Source: Erythroxylum novogranatense (taxonomy: Eukaryota > Streptophyta > Magnoliopsida > Malpighiales > Erythroxylaceae). From it: 64,000 bases of DNA. Position 1 is the first letter of the stretch. The number at the start of each line of letters is the position of its first letter. Shown one piece after another: positions 35,081-44,441 of the stretch. Location: NCBI GenBank assembly GCA_029891385.1, contig CM057225.1:80439887-80503886 (forward strand), read 5' to 3'. Under the pieces are notes generated by a model, which did no database searches, had not been told where the DNA came from, and saw only the letters and a list, made by a program, of their open reading frames with translations. The position numbers were made by a program, and so were the translations under genes.

Positions 35081-37365
35081 AAGAAAAGAACAGATGGATA
35101 TAAATAGGAGATAATGGCGGCGGGATGGAGAAACTTCTTTCAAATACGAGATGAAGTCTATCTCCAAGAAGTTTATGAGTTACGGAAGAATACTAAATCG
35201 ATAGATGATACAATCGTGTCATATGTAGACACACACTCGTTATTGTAACAAAGGAGTTCTTGGAGAAAGTTACTCAATGTCGATGGATGGAGTTCAACCC
35301 ACTAATATGGTGAAATGGATGACAAAGCTCAAGATGAGCGAAGATGAAGTTAGTCGTCAACTCTATGGACACAATAACCCAATGAAAGGAGAGCCTCTTG
35401 GCTGGTACCAAAGGCAAAGGTATTGTTCACGATTCTATGTGATCAGTATCTCACTGAGAATAGGTTCAAGACATCGAGTCACTACCTGGATGAACAATGC
35501 ATCTTTCATCTTCTAAATCATCACCCAATAGATTTACCATATTTGATTTTTCAAGACATGGTAAAATCTATAAAGGATACAAACACCGTCCTTATGGGAT
35601 CTTTGTTGACAAGAGTGTTCAAAGAATCGGCATCAGTTGGAAAGGGAATCGAACGTAAGATAGCTGTCAAAAGCTATATAGATTCAACAATTGCTAAAAT
35701 GGGTGCGAGATTTCCAGACGTAAAAGGAGCGAAGCACCAAGGAAAGCAACAACCGAGGGGAGGCTATACCAAGAAATCCTCTATGAAGGAGAGAGATCAC
35801 ACTCGTGAATCAAAGTCGAGAAGTGTTCGATTTTTGAATCGGAGACTTGAAGCGTAAAGGGAACCTCGGTGAGTGACATTCCTAAGCAAGCAAGAAGGTC
35901 ACCCGTAATGAAACTGTCTGACGAGAAAGAAGCCGATCCATCCAGAGATTCAAGCAATCAAAGCATTATGAGCGAGCGAGATCAAAAGCTACAAAATCAC
36001 TATCATCAATCCTTGAGAAAGATTGAAACTTCGGTCTCAAGGAAATGGAGGAAAAGGAAGAAGAAGAACTCGAAAAGAAGAAAGCACAATCCAAGAGATC
36101 ACCAGGATAAAGAAAATGAGTGCGAGAAAAGAAGAAAGTCCAACAACAGAGACAAAGTCTAAGAAGGCAAGGCAAGAAGAGATCTGTTGTTGACACTACT
36201 GAAAAAGTCTGCTGCAAGTCTTTGTTAGTGTTGTTGATCTTCGCTGAAGTTAATATGGAAGCTACTCTTCAAGCGATTAGGAAACTGTTACGGGTAATAT
36301 TAAGGATTCTCACAAAGTTCTTAATAATCCAATTTTTGAAGAAGTAGTTCCTACTACTTTTCAGTCTACACTTGTCCACAAACAAGTTGCTACTCATGTT
36401 ATGGGTAAGAAGGCTACTCAAAAAGTTGTGAGTGTGATGACTAATGTTCCATCCAAGTATTTAACTGTTCAAAGAGAAAGTTGGGAACACAGATTGGTTG
36501 TAATGGAGGAGAAGAAGACCAAGTCTGTCATCATCCGAGACAAACCACGAGATATGTGAAAGCCTTCTTCAAATTAGTTGAATATGATAATGGCATTTTA
36601 CATCTGTTGGATAGGGGTTACAAAAATTTCTATGATCAACTGAAGAGAGTTGGAAGAGAACCATATCCACCAGAGCCATTTGGAGAGCGTCTCACTTCTT
36701 ATCCTATACTGAACAGTACAGTAATCAAGGTGGTACCTGATCTTCAACCACCAAATTTTGTTGAACTCAAGTATGAGAAGCTAAAGCTAAAAGTTCAACC
36801 AGAGACAGTTGTGGATGACATGACTTCTGATCAAATTGAAGAGGCAGTAAAATTGATTGATGAAGCATGTGAAGAGAAAAGGAGTGAAATTCTATCTGCG
36901 TATATCAAGATCCGTGACCAAGCCTAACTAAGGCTATAGCGAGAGGATCCACAGGAGGGACTATCGAAAAGGTCGATATTATTCATTACGCTTGGCAACT
37001 CGTAATGTTGTTATACTATTTTACGAAACATTCTGCGAAATCGACCTCGTGGGACATCACCTCGATTGCGAAGCTATGCCATGGTTCGAAGCACTTATCA
37101 ACGTATACATGATTCCTATGATCTTGATATTCATGAACAAGCTGTATTTGTTCCTCCACCTCTCCTACAAATCATTGAAACAAATGTCTTTAACAAGGAA
37201 GCTTATACAACAACAGTGGCTATCGTTGAAAAGCAAGTTGTTGAGACAGAATCCTCGACTGCAGATGAATCATCAGCTTTAAAGAAGCATGTTCAGAAAC
37301 TTGATAAGGATATGAAGAAGATTAAGAAGATGCTGAAAAAGTTGGTGAAGCAGATTGGGAAATAA
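35081..37365 (+). pseudogene. ORF3 of SIRE-F (post-pol extra protein)
   Basis: The N-terminal part (35110-35740, several frames) has AGWRNFFQIRDEV, EVYEF, MVKWMTKLKMSEDEVSRQLYG, YLDEQCIFHLLNHHPIDLPYL and FQDMVKSIKDTN..LLTRVFKES, the pattern of the 'putative plant transposon protein' domain (PF20167 type) as I recall it. A Lys/Arg/Glu-rich middle follows (35740-36200), then 36481-36927 with RDKPRDMVKAFFKLVEYDNG, YPILNSTVIKVVPDLQPP and MTSDQIEEAVKLIDEACE, and 37066-37365 ending in a Lys-rich coiled coil (LDKDMKKIKKMLKKLVKQI). No signal peptide is seen. More diverged from SIRE-1 and SIRE-R than those are from each other. Function unknown. Confidence 0.75.
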
Positions 37366-37511
37366 TTTTTTTTTATCAATAACAAATAGGGGGAGAAGGG
37401 AGAAGGAAGAAATCAGCTGGAAGGATAAAGCAGAAGTTATTTTTTATCTCAATACTTACAGATAATTGATACTTTTCATATTTCTCTAATTCACAAGTAT
37501 TTGTTATTATC

Positions 37512-37523
37512 AAAAGGGGAGAA
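37512..37523 (+). other. Polypurine tract of SIRE-F
   Basis: AAAAGGGGAGAA immediately before the 3' LTR at 37524; a second G-run (AGGGGGAGAAGGGAG) lies at 37388, just after ORF3. Confidence 0.87.
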
Positions 37524-38566
37524 TGTTAAGTCAAACCGGACTTCACGTATTAAATAATTTTGATAATAAACAAAGAGGAATATACAAATAAAAAGTAGAT
37601 GGATGCATAAAAGAAAAGGTAAGGAAGAAAAGCGTAAGGAAGAAAAGCGACGGAAGAAAAACAGAAGGAAGGAAAAACAGACGGAAGAATAACAGACGGA
37701 AGAAAAACAGAAGGAACAAAAAGCAGAAGGAACAAAAATCAGACGGAAGCTTTACTAAAAGGAAAAGCAGACGGAAGAATAACAGACGGAAGAAAAACAG
37801 AAGGAAGAAAAAACAGAAGGAAAAACAGACGGAAGAATATCAGACGGAACAAAAATCAGACGGAAGCTTTACGAAGAGAAAAGCAGACGATACAAGAATC
37901 AGTCAGAAGAAAGAAACATCAGTTTAAGACAATTACGGAGTTAAACTGAATAACCGTTTCTTTAAAGATTCAAGAAGCAGTTATTCAAGAAACAGTTGAA
38001 GAACTGATTTTAAATAAGAGTCGAGATTGAAGTAAAAGCGACTTTTGAGCAAAGTGAATGAAACTCTGAGTATTCAAACATCTGACTATCTGAGAAAAAT
38101 TGTGAACTATTTTTCGAGTGTACATTGTAAAGAGCAACTCTTTTGTAAAAAACTCTTTATTAGTTTTTCATTTTGAAAAGTGTTACTGGTAGCTGAAGAG
38201 GCTAAGAGTAAAGAATACTTGTTGTTAAGAGACTGAAGAGGCTCACCCAAAGAATACTTGTAAGCAGTTGGAGATAGTGAAATCTCAGAAGGATATCTGA
38301 GGACTGGACGTAGCCCACGGTTTGGGGTGAACCAGGATAAATTGCTGTGTTTCTCTCTCTAACTCTCACTTTACTTAAATCGCAGTTCTCATTATTATCA
38401 AAGGTTTTCAAACTAGTCAATATTTGATTTAAGATAAGTTTTCTGAAAGAACAAGCAATTGTTATTGAAGGGATTAACGAAAAGTTTATCACAATTCAAC
38501 CCCCCCCCCCTTCTTGTGTATCTTGATCATATTATTACTCAATATATTAACGTGTGATTTACTTCA
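37524..38566 (+). repeat. 3' LTR of SIRE-F (1043 bp)
   Basis: TGTTAAGTC .. TTACTTCA. Pairs with 28758-29817. Its C-run near 38503 is longer than in the other SIRE LTRs, and it keeps CAG/CTG at sites where the 5' LTR has CG. Confidence 0.93.
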
Positions 38567-38571
38567 GCATA

Positions 38572-38582
38572 TGGCTAGAGAG
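38572..38582 (+). other. G+ gag, segment 4 (11-bp sliver of host between two SIRE insertions)
   Basis: TGGCTAGAGAG follows the second GCATA and continues CGEKGHMARE of the knuckle. SIRE-R starts at 38583 in the opposite orientation; its target duplication is probably GAGAG (38578-38582). Confidence 0.85.
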
Positions 38583-40407
38583 TGAAGTGAATCACACGTT
38601 TTTATAATGCTTATTATACGATGTATAAATGCACAAGAAGGGGGGGTTGAATTGTGTATTTCCCCTTTTTGAAAAATCCTTTCAAAATCGTTTTATCAAA
38701 AGAAAAACTTGTTCTTTTCACAAGAACTACTGTAAATCAAAGTTAATCGTATTCTTTGAAAACTTGTTTGAAAACTAAGTAAAATCGAAACTTTGAACGA
38801 TAAGAGAGATAAGGATAGAGAGAAGTTGACATAGTAATTTTTATACTAGTTCACCCCAAATCGTGGGCTATGTCCAGTCCTCAAATGTCTTTATGAGATT
38901 TCACTATCTCTCAACAACTTTACAAGTATTCTTTCTTTCTGAGCCTCTTCAGGTCTCTTTACAGTCAGTATTCTTTTGCTCTTAGCCTCTGCAGGCTATC
39001 TATACTACTTTCTTACAGAAAGATGTTTGAGCTTTGTTATAGTAAGATAGCTCTAGCTATTTGTATTGGGACCCGATTTGGGAACCGGACCCCAACTGGA
39101 AAAACGGAAAACGAAAACAAAAGCGAATGGATTCAAAATTAAGAGCGAACGAATTCGAAGCGAAAACATATGCCGAAAGTAAAAGAAAACATATCAAATC
39201 AAAAGGCGTAAGAATCGAATCAAAGCACACAACGATTCAATCGAACTCAATCAAATTTCTGACATCCGTGAACTCATACATTAGAAAAACATGCATTGGA
39301 TACCTTAAGACTAAAACAATCTGAAAACCGGTATATTTTTTTTTCATTCTTTCTTTTTCATCTTTTTCATCTTTACTCGATCTTATACAAAGCAATACAC
39401 TTTCTCATTTTGGAATTCATCAATTCCATAAACTCAAATATTTTATCTTTCACAAACATACATATCTCATAATTCTTCTTTTTAACTAATTCTTATTTTC
39501 CTTTCCAAAAGACACTTAATACACATATCTCTAAATCCACAATTCATACAAAAAGGCACTTCAATATTTCAGCTCAAACATTACAATTCAACGGACCTCC
39601 TGTCTGGAATCCCATCATAAACAAACGCATTTCTAAACCTATAACACTTCAATAATTCTCAATCAATAATCAGAATCATCAGAAATCCTGTCTGGAATCC
39701 AAAAAACAATCAATATACAATTTATATACATAACCATAATTCACTATTCCATTCCATATACAAATCCATAATTCAATCAATTACCTTCAAATCTCGATTC
39801 AATACACAACTTTATAATTCATATATACATCATCAATTAAATGCTTACAAAAACCTTAATGGCATTCCAAGCCATACATAAAACTAATATCGAAATCCAA
39901 ATTACACAAACTACAAATTATGTAAAAATCGGTCAAAAGCCTTGACTTTCTTTCATCCGATCTCCTGCTTGATACCTGGAGATGGCGATGAAAGGGGGTG
40001 AGCTAGACAGCTCGTGGATATCATGTTTATAAATCAAAAAATAAGCAAAAACATTTGCAAAACCTTTTGCCATTATAAAAAGGATTTCACAGTAGAAAAT
40101 TTATCAAAAGCTTATTTCTCAATCAGTTCTCAATTTATCAAAGAAATCATGAACAATTCAAAAGCATGAATGCCATCACACTTAGAAACAAAACAAAAGC
40201 ACATAACACATCAGAATGGTTTGGGTCGATCCAAAACAGAACGTACTGCACATTCTCGCATAACAGTCCTGTGCAACCATGAACATAACGTACTACACCT
40301 TCCCGCATAACAGTCCGGTATAGCCGTGAACTTATGGGAGTCCATAACAGAGCTCCAATGCCATTAGTGGGCAGGCAGGCAGGCGAAGCCTATAAAAAAA
40401 AGACAAG

Positions 40408-40671
40408 TGTTGGGTCCGGGATTTGGTACCGGGATTTGGTACCGATGGCGGACCCACCGCGTACCCCCGTATACCCCCGCGGCCCACATAATTGGTACTG
40501 TCGCCAAATGGTAAGAGGCGAGCATGTGGAAGCTATAAAACCTTGAGGTCTTGTGTTCGAATCCTGGAGAGGGATTCCCCTGACCAAAGAGGACAAGACC
40601 AATTATGTGGGCAGCGGGGGTATCTTGAAGTGCATGATGGTCCGCCATCGCATTCAAATCCGGACCCAACA
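40408..40671. mobile_element. Fold-back element with a tRNA-like loop (264 bp)
   Basis: Outer inverted repeat TGTTGGGTCCGG (40408-40419) / CCGGACCCAACA (40660-40671). Inner pairs: GATGGCGGACC (40444-40454) / GGTCCGCCATC (40639-40649); TACCCCCGC (40472-40480) / GCGGGGGTA (40614-40622); GCCCACATAATTGGT (40482-40496) / ACCAATTATGTGGGC (40598-40612). The roughly 100-nt loop has TGGTAAGAGGCG (A-box-like, 40509-40520) and GTGTTCGAATCC (B-box, 40553-40564), as in tRNA-derived SINEs. Flanks ATAAAAAAAAG and ATAAAAAAG may be target duplications. Confidence 0.75.
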
Positions 40672-42579
40672 TAAAAAAGGCGCCTTTTTATCAATCATTC
40701 GCAACACAGAATGCAACACTTATTGCAATTATCAAATCATTTAAACACAATGAATGCGAAAATTGTATCAATTTTCATCAAAATCATTCAAAACAATTTT
40801 AGCAATTTATCCAATCATTCGAAAACAATCCATTATCAATTTCTTAAATCATTTCAAAATTAACGAATTTAATCATTCAAAAATAACAATTTTCAAAACA
40901 TTTCTCTTCTTGATTTTTCGAAATCACATAATTGGCTTATAAATCAAAATATAAACATGGTACCCACCTTAAATCCATGTTTGGAACTTGTTCAAAGCCT
41001 CAATTTCTCCAAAGCCTCACTTCAATACCCTAATCCAAGACAAAAATCCCTAATTCATAACCGTCCAAATTCAACATCACATATAGCATAATCACCAAAA
41101 TTGAGGTTAGAAATCACAAACCCATACCATATCCAAGCTATCTAAACTGAAATCTCATTAAAATTTAACAAATCAAAATCTTCCTCTTACCTTAATCTTC
41201 ACCATTTTCAGAATTTCTTAGCTCCATAGGAAGCTCTCATGCTCTTCCACCTTTTTCCTCTTGGAGGAACGAAAAAATCTTGCTTGAAGCCCAAGAAAAT
41301 CAAAACCCTAGACATTCCTTTCTCTTTTCTCTTCTCCATCACCGAAGCTTACTTCTCTTCTTTCTTCCCTTTTTCTTTTGTTCTTTCTCTTAAAAATTTT
41401 ATGCCTCCTTTCCCTTAAAAATGACAGCCCACTTCTCTTGTCTTTAATGAAATGCTAAATGACCATTTTTCCCTTTCTTAAAAGCCTAGAAACTTAAAAG
41501 CTAAGTAACCTTCCAATTTTGCCCTTCATGCCTTCTTTACACTTTTATTTCTAACACTTTAATTCATTTAATCCAATCAATTTATCCCATATGTTCTTAC
41601 TCAAATTAACATGCTAATTATAACATGCTAATTAAGTCCTCAAAATCATAAATTAAAACAAAGTCTCAAATAACATTAAATCATGTTCTGCTTAGGACAT
41701 TTTTCAAATCATCAATTGAAGAAATTTGCTAAAACTTTCTTCTAGAGAAATGTTCCTCATTGTCTTAATTTCATAACGCCACCAAAATCATTTAATTTGG
41801 TGCACTACTACAAAAGTTATACTCCAAACATTTTGGACTATACTTATGCTAAAACATTTTCCAGCACTTTAATTCCATCCAAATATTGATATTCTTAAAG
41901 ACTAAATTGAAACTCAAGTTCTTAAGAACATTTGTAGCCCTATTTCTCTAGTTTCATACAAATTAAGAATAACCTCATTTGGATGACTAGAGCAAAAGTT
42001 ATAGCCAAAATACTTTCAGATCTTACTAATCCAAGACTGAACACTAAAACCGATTTCAATTCAGAAATTGAAAATCTTATGGGCTAAATTGAAATTTGAT
42101 GTCTTCAGATAACTTTGTATCCCCAAGTCTCAATTTTATTTTGCATCATGAATTAGTTCAATTGGATCAATACACATCAAGAATTTACCAAAATACTGAA
42201 CCATGTTTAGAAAATTTCCCAACTCACATTGATTAAATCAATCTCTTTCAATTTAATCTCAAAAATCTACAAATTTCCCATGAGAATGTAGATAATAGTC
42301 TTAGGAATCCAACGCTTCAAAAATCAAGTCAATCGGATGTCGGACGGAAAATATATAAACAAAAGATTGAATAAGGGTCGAATTAGGGGAGGAGATAGCA
42401 AAATCAGAAAAGATGAAGCGGCGTCGCGGCGGGGAGGGAATAAAACGACGTTGGATCACGCATTGGGCGAGTGCACACTCGCCCTCGTGAGCTCGTTGCA
42501 GGGAGACGGGCTCGCCTCGGGCGAGCAGCGCCCTGACCTTTTTCTATTTTTTTTAAATATATATATATTATATCCGAAT

Positions 42580-43490
42580 TTTCTAAAAATTATATCTTTT
42601 GACTTAAGAGTCCAAAATTTACAAACTTGGTATCAAAAGAAAGCTGAAAGGAAGCTCTAAAACTTCCATGAAGAACTCGAAAAACGAATTCTATCTCTAA
42701 ATGGGGTCAAAACCCAATTGAAATTACTGCCCAATATCATGTCACCCTAATTAATAACTCAACTTTGAAAATTTCTATCTTTCAACTCCAAGGTCCAAAA
42801 ATGTCATATTTTATATTAATGCAAAGATCAAAAAGCAACCTACAACTTTCATAAAGGACAAAAAAATCAATTAGGCCCCTAAGGGAGTCAAAAACCACAT
42901 CAAAGTTCTGTTCACTAACTATCATGCCAAACAGTAACAACAACTTGTAAAAAATCATAAATTCCTATTTCATAGCCCAAAATTTCCATAATTTACATCA
43001 ATGAAAAGATCAAAACATAATATAAAACTTTCATGAAGACTTTAAGAGCAAAAACAGCCTTTATATAGATCAAAAAGTCAGTCAAAGTTACTGTTCAATT
43101 ACTATCATCCTGAACAGTAACAAAATTTCTAAAATTCATAACTTCTTAACCCCTTATCCAAAAATTCTAAAATTTATATCAATGCAAAGATAAAAACAAA
43201 TTCTTCAACTTTCATGAAGCACTTAAAGGCAATTTCAACCTCTAACGAGGTCAATTTTTCAGTCAAAGTTTCTGCCAGATAATTGGTCATCCTATACCAC
43301 ATCCAAACTTCCAAATTTCATATCTTCCAATATCCACAACCAAAAATAACATATTATACATCCATGAAAAGATCAAAACCTAAGATACTATCTTCAAGAA
43401 GAAGTTTTAGTCAAATTCTATCTCTAAGAGGGCCAAAAACTCAGTCAAAGTTTCTGCCCATAAGTAAAATTTAGCCAGCATTTCCCTTAA
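42580..43490. repeat. Degenerate 181-bp tandem array (5 units) in C
   Basis: The anchor GTCAAA..CAGTCAAAGTT(A/T)CTG recurs at 42706, 42887, 43069, 43250 and 43432, i.e. every 181-182 bp. Each unit also carries ATCAATGCAAAGATCAAAA and AACTTTCATGAAG words. No coding potential. Confidence 0.85.
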
Positions 43491-44249
43491 ATTTTCACTA
43501 GCCAAATTCTTCAACCTGCACAACACTTCACTTATCCACAATCTCAAATTACCACATCCAAACACAATACACAATACCTCATCTTTTTATCAAACATGTG
43601 CAAAACACAAGAAAACTCAATTGTCTTTCATTTCATCAAATGCTCATATATTCATCTATACCTTTCATTCATTACAAAGAATCATTTCATAATTCCTCAT
43701 TTAATTTCATTTTGTAATTTCTAATTTTCAAGAAAAGTTCGGGGTCTAACAATTTGCACAATAAACTCTCAAGTAAGCTTTAAAACAATTGTTGCATGCG
43801 CGTATGTAATGTATGTGTCTGTCTGTATGTGTGTAACTTTGCAATCTTCGACTTCAACTCATATTTATAGCCTTTGTCTGCAACTGCTTCTTGAATCTTA
43901 CTTGTTGAATCTTGAAAGAAACGGTTATTCAGTTGAGTTTTTCAATCTTGAATCTTACTTCCATCTACTTTTGGCTTTCGTCTGCTTTCGGCTTCCCTCT
44001 GCTTTTGGCTTCCATTTGTTTTTCAATCTCCGTTTGCTTTTCAATCTTTCGTCTATTTTTTTCAATCTTCATCTGCTTTTCATCCTTTCGTCTGTTTTTC
44101 TTCTATCATCTATTTTTCAACTTCTGTCTGTTTTTCATTCTTTCGTCTGTTTTTCAATCTTCGTCTGCTTTTCATTCTTTCGTCTGTTTTCATCTTTCAT
44201 TATTTGTACTTCATCAAAATCATTCATGTAAAGTCATTTTGACTTAACA

Positions 44250-44264
44250 ATCTCTCCCTTTTTT
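44250..44264 (-). other. Polypurine tract of SIRE-R
   Basis: Minus strand AAAAAAGGGAGAGAT next to the LTR start at 44249. The stretch 44265-44440 is the A/G-rich spacer behind ORF3. Confidence 0.85.
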
Positions 44265-44441
44265 ATGATAACAAATAATCATATCTTCATACTGTCTTCA
44301 TCTAACTTCTTCCATGTTCTGCTTACTCTTCCTCCCCCTATCTTTTTCTTCCTTCTTCAAAAATTCATCTCCTTCGTTCACCCCCTTTGATTTCTGCTGT
44401 CCATTCTCCCCCTATTTGTTATTAATAAAAAATGATTAGGG

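Larger units (their letters stand above)
28758..38566 (+). mobile_element. SIRE-F: complete SIRE-like copia retrotransposon (9.8 kb)
   Basis: LTRs 28758-29817 and 37524-38566; target duplication GCATA at 28753-28757 and 38567-38571. Internal order: PBS, gag, protease, integrase, RT, RNase H, a 54-bp tandem array, ORF3, PPT. PR-INT-RT-RH order is diagnostic of Ty1/copia. The ORFs are broken many times, often exactly where a CTG or CAG should be (see findings), so its true coding state is uncertain. Confidence 0.94.
9727..38582 (+). mobile_element. G+: plus-strand Tekay-like gypsy element, split by nested insertions
   Basis: LTR about 9727-12030, PBS 12036-12047 and gag from 12224. The gag is continuous only when A (12846-22543), B (22856-28578) and SIRE-F (28758-38566) plus one copy of each target duplication are left out; the pieces then join in frame across each junction. 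The last visible piece is 38572-38582 (the start of MARE after CGEKGH), where SIRE-R begins. Protease, pol and 3' LTR must lie beyond SIRE-R, outside the window. It is a sister of G- in head-to-head orientation. Confidence 0.88.
39064..43751 (-). mobile_element. C: long solo LTR (4.7 kb) related to the LARD LTR
   Basis: Plus strand TATTGGGACCCG .. TTCGGGGTCTAACA, with target duplication ATTTG at 39059-39063 and 43752-43756. Read on the minus strand it starts TGTTAGACCCCGAAC, as the LARD LTR starts TGTTGGGCCCCGAAC, hence the orientation. No PBS, PPT or gag/pol. It contains the fold-back element (40408-40671), a CpG-rich patch (42415-42535) and a 181-bp array (42580-43490). Otherwise nothing recognisable. 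Confidence 0.87.
38583..44249 (-). repeat. 3' LTR of SIRE-R, split by solo LTR C (about 974 bp net)
   Basis: Minus strand TGTTAAGTC at 44249 down to CACTTCA at 38583. The pieces 43757-44249 and 38583-39063 join through the ATTTG target duplication to match the SIRE-1 LTR. TATA box at 43862-43869 (inverted), purine-rich array 43960-44200. Confidence 0.92.

Noticed and set aside
40501..40575. Possible functional tRNA gene
   Set aside because: A- and B-box-like words are present, but the anticodon and acceptor arms do not form a proper cloverleaf by eye, and the sequence sits in the loop of a fold-back repeat.
42400..42540. GC-rich patch as a CpG island promoter of a host gene
   Set aside because: Only about 120 bp, inside solo LTR C, with no downstream coding sequence; better seen as the LTR palindrome family.
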